64,000 nt of DNA, from the NCBI RefSeq assembly GCF_000427965.1, contig NZ_ATZA01000015.1, forward strand, positions 1 to 64,000, in the 5' to 3' direction. A program made the translations under genes and the position numbers. Below the pieces are notes generated by a model. That model saw nothing but the letters and a program-made list of their open reading frames with translations. It was not told the DNA's origin and made no database searches. Shown here piece by piece: positions 17,788 through 27,365 of this stretch (positions are counted from its first letter, which is position 1; each line of letters opens with the position of its first letter). Source of the DNA: Olivibacter sitiensis DSM 17696 (GTDB taxonomy: Bacteria > Bacteroidota > Bacteroidia > Sphingobacteriales > Sphingobacteriaceae).

Positions 17788-18234
17788 GAGCTGTTTTCTA
17801 GGGGTGAAATGAATCTATAAAGAACATCGATGTTCAAAACTCCTATCTCATGAGTGATACGACGTTTTATGCATTTAGCTCAATACGGTAAATATAACCA
17901 ATTAATTATAGGTATAACATTTTTATTTGTCTAAATGTTTATAATATAATTTTTTGATTTTTGATTAATTTGTGATATTTTCGAAGTAAAGTTCTTGTAC
18001 GGTGCTAAATGGATATTTTTGGATTTCCTTTATAAGAAAGAGTACTGGTAAACAAAAATTTCCCTCCCAATCGACTTTTAGGTTGAAAGACCGTAAAGGC
18101 ACTGTACAATCTGTTGAAGATGGCGATATATGGCTTTCAGTATCCATTTTGGAAGATGGCATGCGAAAAATTAACTTATTTATAATATGATTTATCTTCG
18201 GTATCATCATGCTTTGAACTAACTTTGCCTTGGA
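17788..18234. other. AT-rich intergenic region between divergent genes, with a gene relic
   Basis: This 447-bp gap separates the glycosyltransferase and the second sigma gene and should hold both promoters. On the minus strand, 18061-18094 encodes FNLKVDWEGNF, nearly identical to the C-terminal FNLKVDWDGNF of the protein encoded at 25183-26565; the surrounding frame does not match that protein. This looks like a short relic of a paralogue. I see no RNA gene here. Confidence 0.4.
18197..18227 (+). promoter_or_regulatory. Predicted promoter for second sigma gene, almost leaderless
   Basis: TTCG (18197-18200), a 19-bp spacer and TAACTTTG (18220-18227) match the Bacteroidota -33/-7 pattern with one mismatch in the -33. 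Transcription would start about at the ATG at 18235, giving a leaderless or near-leaderless message. Confidence 0.4.
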
Positions 18235-18849
18235 ATGGACAAGCTAAGGGCTATTAATGAACAAGATGCCACCCAGCTTTTGAAATTGCTGAGAGTGGGA
18301 GACACAAAGGCTTTTGAAGCCATTGTGCAGGATCATACGGATCGCTTGTTTCAACACGCCGTGAGCTTGTTGAAAGACCGGGACGATGCGGAAGATCTCG
18401 TACAGGACGTGTTTATGGAGTTATGGCAGCGCCGAGAAAAGATCAAAATAGACCTTTCTCTATCGGCTTATCTGCATAGTATGTTGAAATACCGTTTTCT
18501 CCGCCACGTGTCGCGTGCCAGCCTACATGCCGATGCCATGGCTCATTTGCTACGGCGCATGGATCAAATGCAAGAGTCTATTCTAGACGTAATGGCTGCC
18601 TCCGATCTCCAACAAACGCTTTCCGAAGCCATCGATCGCTTGCCCGAAAACATGCGTCGCGTATTCGTGCTTCGCAATGAAGATTATTCCCTCAAGGAAA
18701 TAGCTCAGGTAATGGGCCTGGCCGAACAAACTGTAAAGGGCTACCATTCTGAATTGAATCGAAGGATAAAGGACACTGTGTTGGCCAGGCATCCCGATAT
18801 CAGCCATACGTTAATTGCCGTTGTCATAGCGCGCTTAATAGAAAATTAA
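18235..18849 (+). CDS. ECF-type RNA polymerase sigma-70 factor (second SusC/SusD locus)
   Basis: This 204-residue sigma factor shows region 2 (FEAIVQDHTDRLFQHAV, DAEDLVQDVFMELWQRRE, about residues 26-70) and region 4 (IDRLPENMRRVFVLRNEDYSLKEIAQVMG, then LAEQTVKGYHSELNRRI, about 125-180). It should direct transcription of the following FecR/SusC/SusD genes once freed by the anti-sigma factor. The predicted promoter ends only 7 bp before the ATG. Unlike the first sigma factor of the window, it has no Cys-rich tail. Confidence 0.93.
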   Translation: MDKLRAINEQDATQLLKLLRVGDTKAFEAIVQDHTDRLFQHAVSLLKDRDDAEDLVQDVFMELWQRREKIKIDLSLSAYLHSMLKYRFLRHVSRASLHADAMAHLLRRMDQMQESILDVMAASDLQQTLSEAIDRLPENMRRVFVLRNEDYSLKEIAQVMGLAEQTVKGYHSELNRRIKDTVLARHPDISHTLIAVVIARLIEN

Positions 18850-18922
18850 CAATTTCGTATCAAAAAATCAACATACTTTTTGGTTTGCCATGTCTCTCCT
18901 ACCTGTAAAGCAATAGCAGAGT

Positions 18923-19882
18923 GTGAAGACAGCAAAACTAAAAAAACTGTTCAGGCGCTACCTAAGGGGGCGGGCTAGCAAGGCAGAAAAATATGTCGTT
19001 GATAGGTGGTATGAATCGCTGATTGAGGATGCTGGTTCCCTGCGACAGGCTAATGATCCGCAACGAATACAATTTCTCAAGCAGCGTATAATTGGACGTG
19101 TTGTAAACGACGACGATTCCCCAAGGATATGGTACAGGCGTCCCTGGCCGCGCATGGCGGCCGCAGCTGTCGTTCTTTGTTGCATCTCCTGGCCTTTAGC
19201 GATATATCTCCAGAACGATTCTTCCAGTACGCGATCTCAATCGGGCTATCATGTGATGTTGACAGGTGTCAACCAGCTAAAGCGCCTGACGCTACCCGAT
19301 AGTACGGAAATATTCCTCAATGCAAATTCCGTCCTTGAAATGCCTAAGGATTTTGGACAAAAGGAACGTGTGGTACGTTTGTCTGGTGAAGCCTATTTTG
19401 ACGTGGAGCCGGACAACCTACGTCCGTTCAGGATCTTGGTAGACAGTTTGGAAATAAAGGTACTAGGTACTTCGTTCAACGTAAATGCCTACAAGCAGCT
19501 GGAGTACATTAATGTCTCGGTAAGCAGCGGTAGGATACAACTTGTCGATAAGCATCACGCGCTGGCCACATTATCTGCCAACGAGCAACTGGCCTACCAT
19601 AAAGAGACAGCTCAATTCGAACTTCACACCCTGCTCTCCAGCAATGAATCGTCTTGGAGAAATGGTGTCTCGGTACTAAGACAGGCTAGCTTTAAGGAGC
19701 TGGCCTTGGTCATGTACAATAGTTATGGCGTCAACCTCGAAAGTGTTGACGAAAGCGTTATCCATACATTATACAACTTCACAGTACGCTCAACGCGTAC
19801 ACTGGAACAAACGATGGCGCAATTGACTGAAATGATCCAGAAAAAATATAGAAAGGAGGGTGAGCGTATTATCATCTATTGA
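18923..19882 (+). CDS. FecR-family anti-sigma factor
   Basis: The 319-residue protein starts with GTG at 18923, the only start that keeps the usual cytoplasmic N-terminal helix (KLKKLFRRYLRGRASKAE). One membrane helix follows (MAAAAVVLCCISWPLAIYL, about residues 78-96), then the periplasmic FecR domain (LTLPDSTEIFLNANS, LSGEAYFDVEP, VLGTSFNVNAY) and a short DUF4974-like tail. It should hold the sigma factor encoded 73 bp upstream and take its signal from the STN domain of the SusC protein downstream. Confidence 0.9.
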   Translation: MKTAKLKKLFRRYLRGRASKAEKYVVDRWYESLIEDAGSLRQANDPQRIQFLKQRIIGRVVNDDDSPRIWYRRPWPRMAAAAVVLCCISWPLAIYLQNDSSSTRSQSGYHVMLTGVNQLKRLTLPDSTEIFLNANSVLEMPKDFGQKERVVRLSGEAYFDVEPDNLRPFRILVDSLEIKVLGTSFNVNAYKQLEYINVSVSSGRIQLVDKHHALATLSANEQLAYHKETAQFELHTLLSSNESSWRNGVSVLRQASFKELALVMYNSYGVNLESVDESVIHTLYNFTVRSTRTLEQTMAQLTEMIQKKYRKEGERIIIY

Positions 19883-20010
19883 TACAAAAACAAAACAGGG
19901 CCGCAGAGTGCAGCACCTGCTTACGGGTTGCGGGATATAGATTGGACGCCTATGGCTGCACCCCTGATTAGTAAAGAATTAAATTACCAAACATCCCAAA
20001 GATAACAAAA

Positions 20011-20051
20011 GGAATGGACATACCATGCTAAGGAGCGGAAATGTCCATTCC
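20011..20051 (+). repeat. Perfect 11-bp inverted repeat just upstream of second susC
   Basis: GGAATGGACAT (20011-20021) and ATGTCCATTCC (20041-20051) enclose a 19-base loop and end 32 bp before the susC ATG. It could form a stem in the leader RNA or be a dyad bound by a regulator. There is no T-run after it, so it is not a standard terminator. Confidence 0.5.
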
Positions 20052-20083
20052 ATATCAGAGTGGGAATATATAGCAACAATCAT

Positions 20084-23000
20084 ATGAATTTTTTACCGCA
20101 ATGGCAGTGGTATATGAAAATAACAAGTATACTTTATTTAATGATAGCGGTGCTGACACCGGTTGTTCAAGCATCGCCTGCGTATTCGCAGGGACTTAAT
20201 AAACGTGTCACCGTCAGTTATCGTGAATCCACCCTTCAGGAAGTTATCCTCGATCTACAGGAAAAAGCAAACATCGATTTCGGCTTTACCGAAGGGTTGA
20301 AACTGGACGAAATAAAAGTAACCAACGTCAGCTTTACGAAAGAATCGCTAAGAAATGTGTTGACTGCCTTGCTACATGGCCAGGAGATTGTATTCAATGA
20401 AAGCTCAGGAGCCATTATCTTATCTCGTAGGCAGCAGCCTGGCCGCATTACTGGCATTGTGACAGATGAAAATGGAGAACCACTTCCCGGAGCTAACGTG
20501 CGCGTGGTGGAGCTAAACAGGAGTGTTGGAGCGAATAACGACGGCCGCTACTCCCTAAGCGTTCCTGAGGGTACTTATACCTTGGAAGCAAGGTTCATTT
20601 CCTACAAAAGTGAGCAGAAAACTGGTATAAATGTAAGTACGGGAGGAAATCTAACCGTTAATTTCGGCCTTCGGGCAGAAGCAGGCGATTTGGAAGAGGT
20701 GGTAGTTACGGCATTGGGTATAAAAAGGGAGGCAAAAGGCCTAGGCTATGCGGTAAGCACTATTGGCGGTAAGGAACTAACGGAAGCAAGGCCCAACAAT
20801 TGGACCGATGGGTTGAAAGGTAAAGTGGCGGGATTGAACCTGACACAAACGGGCTCTGGCCCTTTAAATTCCACTAGGATAAACCTTAGAGGGGATAGAT
20901 CGCTGGATGCCACCAAAAATGAAGCACTGATCATCGTGGATGGCATGCCTATGGTCAATAGCACCGGCAGAGCGAGTTCGGGTGTTTCCGATGCTTACGG
21001 TGCAGGAGCTGGAAGCGACATCCCAATCGATTTTGGCAACGGTCTAGGAGATATCAATCCTGATGATATAGAATCCATCAGCGTATTGAAAGGAGCCGCG
21101 GCGACGGCTTTGTACGGCAGTAGGGCCGCAAACGGAGCCTTGATCATTACTACTAAGCTAGGCAAAAAGCGAGGCGGAATAGGTGTCACCATCAATTCCA
21201 ATACAAGCATCAATGATGTGCTTCGGTGGCCAGATATACAATATGAATACGGTCAAGGCAACAATAACCGGAATGCTGCCGGCGAATTGTATTATTCTTA
21301 TGGATTGTCTGAAGATGGCGCCAACACGGGTTCTACTTCCAGCGCCTTTGGGCCGAAGTTTGACGGCCAAATGTACTATCAATACGATCCTGCAATAGAA
21401 GCACAATCTACCGAACGTTTGCCTTGGGTGCCCTATACCAATAACATTAAGGGTTTCTGGCGTACGGGTATGACACTGACCAATAGCGTGGCTCTTGACG
21501 GTGCCACTGACAACTTCTCCGGTAGGGCTTCCATCACCCATACCAAGAACGAATGGATCATGCCCAATACGGGTTACGAAAGCTTGGTGGCATCACTCAA
21601 TACCAGTGCACAGCTTTCCGACAAGCTGAAGCTAAATGCTAAAGTGGCCTTTACCAACAAAACAAGCGATAACCTGCCCGGTACGGGTTACAACAACCAA
21701 TCCATTGCCTATTTCATGATCTTCCAGAACCCTAACGTAGACCTGGAAGCCGTGTATGGCCCGCGATGGAAACAAGGGCAGGAACAGGTAGCACAGATTC
21801 ACCCTTATAGCTCCTACATAGAAAACCCGTACCTCATAGCTTATGAAATGACCAATGGGTTGAAAAGCAATAATATAGATGGGAATTTACAGGGTGTCTA
21901 TACCTTCAACCCCAAGTGGGAGCTGATGATTCGTTCTGGCTTGAACATGCGTCAGGACAGGAGAGAATCACGTCGTCCCTGGAATACGGCAAATTATGCT
22001 ATGGGGATGTATAAGCAGCAAGACGTGTTTTTCTTTGAGTCCAATAGCGATGCCTTGCTCTCTTACAAGGACAAGATTGGTGAGCAATTCAGCATAAATG
22101 CTTCACTTGGAGGGAACCTGATGAACTATCAAAACAAACGGAATAGTGCTACGGCCAATGGTTTGACACTACCCGGGGTATATACGCTAGCCAACGCACT
22201 GGATGTGCCAATAGCTAATAACCTCATGGAAAACAAAAAAATCCATAGCGTTTATGGCTTTGTCAATCTATCTTGGCAGGATAAGATCTTTGTCGATGTG
22301 ACGGGTAGGAACGATTGGTCTTCTACGTTGCCTGCCGAGAACAGGTCTTATTTCTATCCATCCGTAAGCTCCAGTTATATCTTGAGTGATATGATCGCTA
22401 TGCCAAGTGCCGTCTCTTTTGCAAAAGCGCGCCTTTCCTGGGCCATGGTAGGAAACGATACGGATCCGTATAGGCTACAGAAATATTATGGACAGGTTGA
22501 TTTTCCGGGGTCGGCCAGTGCGCCTACCGTTTTGCACAATGCCCACCTGAAGCCCGAGATATCTCAATCCTGGGAGGCTGGGCTCAATTTTGGATTGTTC
22601 AACAGTCGAATCAATGCTGATGTGAACTTCTATAACAATTCCACCATCAACCAAATACTTGCCGTGCCATTGGACATTACAACGGGATATAGCTCGGCCT
22701 ATATCAATGCCGGTAAGGTGAGAAACAGGGGTATTGAGGTTATGCTGAGCGGCCAACCGATTGCCAATAGAAATTTCAGTTGGACATCCACCGTGACCTG
22801 GGCCAAAAATGACAACCGTGTTTTGGAGCTGAGTGAAGATATTAATAGTGAGCGGCAGATCATCGCCCAGACCGGTGGCGGTGTAGCCCAAATCATAGCT
22901 ACAGCGGGCGGTACTACAGGAGATCTATGGGGTTACGGATTGGTACGTAACGAGCAAGGGCAGGTGGTATTCAACGCCAGCACGGGATTGGCGGTGCGTC

Positions 23001-23569
23001 CTTCGGAGGTACAAAAGATAGGTAATGTATATGCCGACTGGCGAGGAGGATGGCAAAACGAGTTCAGTTACAAAAACTGGCGCTTGAGCGCCCTGATCGA
23101 TGGGCAATATGGTGGATTAATCTACTCGCAGACCCACCATAAAATGACGGAGCAAGGTAAATTGGCCCACACACTACTAGGTCGTGAGACCATGACGGTA
23201 GTGGGCGATGGGGTCGTGTTAAACAGTGATGGCAGCTACTCGCCCAATACTACGCCCGTAGCCATACAGACTTGGTATGCCGATTATTACCGCAGGGCCA
23301 ACCTGGAGACCAACACCTTTGACGCCTCGTACTTGAAGCTTAGGGAAGTACGCTTGGAGTACAGTTTGCCTAGAACATGGTTGGATAGAACGAAGTTTTC
23401 TGCCGCCAGTGTGGCACTGTATGGACGCGATTTGTTCATGATTTCCAAGTTTCCAATCTTTGACCCAGAAACTGCAACGCTCAATGGCGATACGGTCATG
23501 CCGGGGGTAGAAATGGGGCAATTGCCCACACCGCGCACTTGGGGGCTGAACCTAAGACTGAGCTTATAA
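20084..23569 (+). CDS. SusC/RagA-type TonB-dependent receptor with STN domain
   Basis: From the ATG at 20084 the protein has about 1161 residues (a GTG at 20060 is in frame but gives no better signal peptide). Order: signal sequence (LYLMIAVLTPVVQASPAYSQ), STN domain (NKRVTVSYRESTLQEVILDLQEK), carboxypeptidase-regulatory domain (GIVTDENGEPLPGANVRV), plug (LEEVVVTALGIKREAKGLGYAVS, and DDIESISVLKGAAATALYGSRAANGA) and barrel ending in TWGLNLRLSL. It takes up a substrate across the outer membrane and signals to FecR. No glycosidase gene is linked, so the substrate may be a peptide, glycan or other compound; it cannot be read from the sequence. Confidence 0.94.
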   Translation: MNFLPQWQWYMKITSILYLMIAVLTPVVQASPAYSQGLNKRVTVSYRESTLQEVILDLQEKANIDFGFTEGLKLDEIKVTNVSFTKESLRNVLTALLHGQEIVFNESSGAIILSRRQQPGRITGIVTDENGEPLPGANVRVVELNRSVGANNDGRYSLSVPEGTYTLEARFISYKSEQKTGINVSTGGNLTVNFGLRAEAGDLEEVVVTALGIKREAKGLGYAVSTIGGKELTEARPNNWTDGLKGKVAGLNLTQTGSGPLNSTRINLRGDRSLDATKNEALIIVDGMPMVNSTGRASSGVSDAYGAGAGSDIPIDFGNGLGDINPDDIESISVLKGAAATALYGSRAANGALIITTKLGKKRGGIGVTINSNTSINDVLRWPDIQYEYGQGNNNRNAAGELYYSYGLSEDGANTGSTSSAFGPKFDGQMYYQYDPAIEAQSTERLPWVPYTNNIKGFWRTGMTLTNSVALDGATDNFSGRASITHTKNEWIMPNTGYESLVASLNTSAQLSDKLKLNAKVAFTNKTSDNLPGTGYNNQSIAYFMIFQNPNVDLEAVYGPRWKQGQEQVAQIHPYSSYIENPYLIAYEMTNGLKSNNIDGNLQGVYTFNPKWELMIRSGLNMRQDRRESRRPWNTANYAMGMYKQQDVFFFESNSDALLSYKDKIGEQFSINASLGGNLMNYQNKRNSATANGLTLPGVYTLANALDVPIANNLMENKKIHSVYGFVNLSWQDKIFVDVTGRNDWSSTLPAENRSYFYPSVSSSYILSDMIAMPSAVSFAKARLSWAMVGNDTDPYRLQKYYGQVDFPGSASAPTVLHNAHLKPEISQSWEAGLNFGLFNSRINADVNFYNNSTINQILAVPLDITTGYSSAYINAGKVRNRGIEVMLSGQPIANRNFSWTSTVTWAKNDNRVLELSEDINSERQIIAQTGGGVAQIIATAGGTTGDLWGYGLVRNEQGQVVFNASTGLAVRPSEVQKIGNVYADWRGGWQNEFSYKNWRLSALIDGQYGGLIYSQTHHKMTEQGKLAHTLLGRETMTVVGDGVVLNSDGSYSPNTTPVAIQTWYADYYRRANLETNTFDASYLKLREVRLEYSLPRTWLDRTKFSAASVALYGRDLFMISKFPIFDPETATLNGDTVMPGVEMGQLPTPRTWGLNLRLSL

Positions 23570-23601
23570 CCGTTTTTGTACCTCAAGAAATTAGAAGAAA
23601 A

Positions 23602-25059
23602 ATGAAAAAGAAAATAATATTGATGATGTCCATAATTGGTGTGTTTTTGGCGCCATCATGTACCAAAGAATTCGATGAACTGAACACCAACCCCAATCTT
23701 ATAGATAAAGTAAGTCCGGGGAGTTTGCTCACTCCGACGGTATATGGAATGAGCACCTATTTTACGGTACGCAGTTACGATTTTACTTGGCAGATCATGC
23801 AAGTAGGCCTGCCAAATCCGAGTGTGGCGCTTGGCGTGCATCGCTACGATTTGTCCGAGACAGCTGGAAATGGTACATGGAATACCTGCTATAGCTGGTT
23901 GAGGAATATCAGGGAAATGCAAGAGGCAGCTGAAGTGTTCGATCAACCCGTTTATCAGGCGGTGGCTTATACCTTGCAGGCCTATATCACGGGTATTTTG
24001 ACCGATAGTTTTGGTGATGTGCCTTTCAGTGAGGCATTGCTCGCCGAGGACGGGATCAGTCAGCCGGTATTTGATACACAGGAGGCTATATATAGCCAGC
24101 TGATTGCCAATCTGGAGGCAGCAAATGGTATTTACGAAGCATCAGGCAATATGGTGGGCGAAGATCTCTTGTATGCCAATGATAAGGCAAAGTGGCGTAA
24201 ATTCAACAATTCGCTGTTATTGCGTCTGTTGTTGCGTTTGTCAAAACGTACCGAGTTCAATAGCTACGAAAGGATCAGGGCCATATTGGAAAACCCTACG
24301 CAGTATCCTATATTCGAGAGCAATGCCGACGCTGCCTTGGTAAGTATAAGTGGCATCTATCCCTATAACTATGCCTGGGCTCGTAGGCAGGATTACGTGA
24401 ACTTTGAAGCCATGTCATCGCACTTTGTAGACCTGCTCAACGGATTGGCCGACCCAAGGCGTCCCCTGTTTATGACGCAAGCGAGCAGGTTGGTCGACGG
24501 GCAAACACAGCAGATCGGTTATGTGGGAATCCCCAGCGGCCATTCTGGAGATGAATCGCAGTTCAATTATAACCCCAGCACGCCTAACGGAAACCTGATG
24601 GTATTCGACAATATCGGTACCGTTATCAAGGAAGTGATCATGGGCTATGCCGAAGTGGAATTTATCAAGGCGGAGGTTGCACTACATTTTGGTGACCTGG
24701 AAGCTGCCAAGATTGCCTACGAAAAAGGGGTGGAGGCGGCCATCACCCAATGGGTAGGAGGAGCAATGCCGGCCGATTATTTCGATAACGAACAAGCGGC
24801 ATTCAATGGTACTTTGGAACAGATCATGACGCAAAAATACGTCGGCCTTTTCTTTAACGACTATCAACAATGGTTCGAATACCGTAGAACAGGTTATCCC
24901 GTATTGCCAAAAACCGAGTATATGCTCCATGATGGCGTGATGCCTACCAGGTTTATGTACCACAATACGGTTAGGATTTATAATCCGGAAAACTACCAGG
25001 CTGCCGCCGAACGTATCGGTGGAGATGATATATTGACCAAAGTTTGGTGGGAGAAGTAG
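23602..25059 (+). CDS. SusD-like lipoprotein (SusD_2 type)
   Basis: The ATG at 23602 gives a lipoprotein signal (ILMMSIIGVFLAPSC) and 485 residues. FDELNTNPN after the Cys, the TPR-like helices, LTDSFGDVPFSEAL and the C-terminal IMTQKYVGLFFNDYQQWFEYRRTGYP are typical of the SusD-like_2 branch. It is the surface-exposed partner of the SusC protein encoded 32 bp upstream. It is the last gene of the operon: a terminator hairpin follows at 25103. Confidence 0.93.
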   Translation: MKKKIILMMSIIGVFLAPSCTKEFDELNTNPNLIDKVSPGSLLTPTVYGMSTYFTVRSYDFTWQIMQVGLPNPSVALGVHRYDLSETAGNGTWNTCYSWLRNIREMQEAAEVFDQPVYQAVAYTLQAYITGILTDSFGDVPFSEALLAEDGISQPVFDTQEAIYSQLIANLEAANGIYEASGNMVGEDLLYANDKAKWRKFNNSLLLRLLLRLSKRTEFNSYERIRAILENPTQYPIFESNADAALVSISGIYPYNYAWARRQDYVNFEAMSSHFVDLLNGLADPRRPLFMTQASRLVDGQTQQIGYVGIPSGHSGDESQFNYNPSTPNGNLMVFDNIGTVIKEVIMGYAEVEFIKAEVALHFGDLEAAKIAYEKGVEAAITQWVGGAMPADYFDNEQAAFNGTLEQIMTQKYVGLFFNDYQQWFEYRRTGYPVLPKTEYMLHDGVMPTRFMYHNTVRIYNPENYQAAAERIGGDDILTKVWWEK

Positions 25060-25102
25060 GGAATAGACATAAATAAGACCGGCAGTATATTGTTGCCTAA
25101 TG

Positions 25103-25141
25103 TTAGCGGTCAGTATCGTTTTTGCACGTACTGACCGCTAA
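25103..25141. terminator. Bidirectional terminator between convergent genes
   Basis: TTAGCGGTCAGTA (25103-25115) and TACTGACCGCTAA (25129-25141) are perfect 13-bp arms around a 13-base loop. It lies between the susD stop at 25059 and the facing gene's stop at 25183, so it can serve both. Confidence 0.75.
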
Positions 25142-25182
25142 ATTATTATAAAGTGTTCCCTCAAGTTATTTTTACACGTATT

Positions 25183-26565
25183 TCAATACGCAAAATTCCC
25201 ATCCCAATCCACTTTCAGGTTGAAGGGCTGCAGATAAGTATCTATCAATACGGCAAATTCGCGGCGTGTAACAGGTCTTTCTTGATCAAAGGGAGTAGTG
25301 AATTTAAAGCGCTTTGCCCAAGCCTTCTCCACCTCGACGTTAAGTTCATCCCCTCTATTGGCAAGGTATTTTATAAAGTCGAGCGTTTGCCCAAGGGTAA
25401 TTTGTGGGATGTCCTTATTGCGAAGAAACCAAATCTGGCTTCGTGTATAGAGCTGCTCGCTGATATCCCTTATTTCGGTGCTACTCACAGTTGAGTCGGG
25501 GAGAAATAAGAACTTATCATCCGTATATTGTCCTTGCAACAAACCCGTGGCGCCTATGCGCTGTATAGGACCGACGTGAGGATCCAGCACCTTGATGTCT
25601 TGAAAGGGAAGGAGCCAAGCGCCGTAAGCCAGCAGCTCGCCTTGGAGGGTACGCAACGCAATCTTATCGGTTGTTGTATTGAAGAAAGCACAAAATGCAG
25701 CCATAGTTCCCACCGCTTGCCCTTGTAGCATCAGCTGTGGCACTAGGTTTATATCTGTTTCTTTCATGATGTTTCCCTCAAATCCCTTGGTAGCGAAGAT
25801 GTTGGATGCGGTGTCAGGAACTAGGGCAGAGATAGGGAGAGAACCCATTTTCCCATTCTGTAAGGCCAATGACACTCCAGTGCGGTAGCGTATATCGCCG
25901 TAGTCAATTTGTTGGCGTGCTATACCGATCGCATTTTTTACTTTTACCCAACCGTCGTCGGTAAGGTAATCCTTACCAAGCGCTTGAAATAGCGCATGGC
26001 TTTCCGAGGCATCTACAACGACCTCAAACTTTTGCTTCTCTTTGTTCGAATACGTGACTTCATAGCCCTTTCCTGCCTTTTTGATCGCTGCTATAGTCGT
26101 TTTATTCCGTACCTGAAGATTTTTTGCAGTGTCGACTACATTTTCAAAGGTGTTGATGGCTATTTGTGGATTAATAAGTTGACGGGCGGCACGATAGGCC
26201 GAATCGCTTCCTTGTTGAACATTGGCCAATGCCCTTAGAAACAAGGCCCAAGAGCCTACGGATAGATCAGCATAGGCATTGACTGTTTTCGCCTCACCGT
26301 TTGTAAGGGCACTTTCTACTTTTGCCCCCTCCATTACCCATAAGGTCTGTACGCCGGATTGTGCCGATTGCAGGGCAGCGGCAAAGGCATCCACGCCGCT
26401 GCCATAGACGAGTACTTTGGGCTTAAAAGCTTTTTCCTTCGTTGCTCGTTGAGGTGCATTTTTCGGTGGCGGACCAGGAGGCCGTCCTTGGTTTTGCCCT
26501 AGCGCGAATAGCGGAACCACGATTAATAATAATAAGTATAGGCTTTTGTACGGTAGTCTCTTCAT
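25183..26565 (-). CDS. Exported FAD-dependent-oxidoreductase-like protein, diverged
   Basis: The 460-residue protein has a signal peptide (SLYLLLLIVVPLFALGQ), a Pro/Gly-rich linker and a Rossmann-like start VLVYGSGVDAFAAALQSAQSG. The last and other glycines of a true FAD motif are missing or shifted, so cofactor binding is doubtful. Later strings (VVVDASESHALFQALG, GLLQGQYTDDKFLFLPDS) resemble FAD-dependent proteins often labelled xanthan lyase-like in Bacteroidota. The C-terminus (PVTRREFAVLIDTYLQPF) resembles an S-layer-homology-type segment. A relic of its last residues lies at 18061-18094. The reaction is unknown. Confidence 0.6.
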   Translation of the reverse strand: MKRLPYKSLYLLLLIVVPLFALGQNQGRPPGPPPKNAPQRATKEKAFKPKVLVYGSGVDAFAAALQSAQSGVQTLWVMEGAKVESALTNGEAKTVNAYADLSVGSWALFLRALANVQQGSDSAYRAARQLINPQIAINTFENVVDTAKNLQVRNKTTIAAIKKAGKGYEVTYSNKEKQKFEVVVDASESHALFQALGKDYLTDDGWVKVKNAIGIARQQIDYGDIRYRTGVSLALQNGKMGSLPISALVPDTASNIFATKGFEGNIMKETDINLVPQLMLQGQAVGTMAAFCAFFNTTTDKIALRTLQGELLAYGAWLLPFQDIKVLDPHVGPIQRIGATGLLQGQYTDDKFLFLPDSTVSSTEIRDISEQLYTRSQIWFLRNKDIPQITLGQTLDFIKYLANRGDELNVEVEKAWAKRFKFTTPFDQERPVTRREFAVLIDTYLQPFNLKVDWDGNFAY

Positions 26566-26623
26566 TGTGAGGGTAAAAATAACAAATGCAAGAGAAAGGT
26601 AAGGTTAGTTTACATCTTTTAAC

Positions 26624-26655
26624 AAAAAAAGCCTCCCAGTAAAGGAGGCCTTTTT
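26624..26655 (-). terminator. Intrinsic terminator after the OmpA-type gene
   Basis: GGCCTCC and GGGAGGC (minus strand) form a GC-rich stem followed by TTTTTTT. It lies 21 bp after the stop of the gene ending at 26676 and before the start of the FAD-like gene, so the latter needs its own promoter in the remaining 60 bp. Confidence 0.85.
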
Positions 26656-26675
26656 GTCCATGTAGCTTCTTTTCG

Positions 26676-27365
26676 TTAATTGGCAGCTTGTTGTTTGGCT
26701 TCCTGAACCATTTTGTCGTTAGCTACGATAACAATTTCCACACGGCGATTTTGTGCACGCCCTTCCTCGGTATCGTTACTGGCAATGGGCTCGTTGAAGC
26801 TTTTACCCTCGGTCTTGATACGCCCCGAAGCGAGGCCTTGCGCTACGGCATAGTCCCTTACAGCCTTTGCCCTACGTTCAGATAGTCCCTGGTTGTACTG
26901 CTCGGTACCTTTGTTGTCGGTATGTCCTATCACCAAGATGTCCGTATCGGGATTGCTGTTCAGCGATTTCACCAAGTTATTGATATTGGTCTGCGCATTG
27001 GGTTGCAAGGTAGATTGATCAAAACCGAATAGGATACCCGAGTCAAACTTCACCACGATACCTTCTTCCTCCCTGATCACTTCCGCCCCTGCCACGGTTT
27101 TTTCGATCTCGGCAGCCTGTTTGTCCATTTTTTTACCGATGAGGCCACCAGCGACTCCACCTATCGCACCTCCTATAAGAGCTCCTACTGCCGTATTGCC
27201 AGCCTTATTACCTATGATGGCACCAATACCTGCACCGCCCGCTGTGCCTACCGCAGCACCTTTGGTCGTATTGTTCATGTTTTTAATGGTGCTACAACTA
27301 GTCATTAACATGGCAGACGTAGCTACGGCAACACCGAATACGCTTATTTTCTTTGATAATTTCAT
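26676..27365 (-). CDS. OmpA-family lipoprotein with glycine-zipper segment
   Basis: Starting at the ATG at 27365 (a TTG at 27380 is less likely), the 229-residue protein has a lipobox (SAMLMTSC), a glycine-zipper stretch (GGAGIGAIIGNKAGN, GGAIGGVAGGLIG, about residues 38-75) and a C-terminal OmpA domain (ILVIGHTDNKGTEQYNQGLSERRAKAVRDY, then AQNRRVEIVI) that binds peptidoglycan. It probably tethers the outer membrane to the cell wall. It stands alone: a terminator follows and the M16 gene upstream is divergent. Confidence 0.92.
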   Translation of the reverse strand: MKLSKKISVFGVAVATSAMLMTSCSTIKNMNNTTKGAAVGTAGGAGIGAIIGNKAGNTAVGALIGGAIGGVAGGLIGKKMDKQAAEIEKTVAGAEVIREEEGIVVKFDSGILFGFDQSTLQPNAQTNINNLVKSLNSNPDTDILVIGHTDNKGTEQYNQGLSERRAKAVRDYAVAQGLASGRIKTEGKSFNEPIASNDTEEGRAQNRRVEIVIVANDKMVQEAKQQAAN

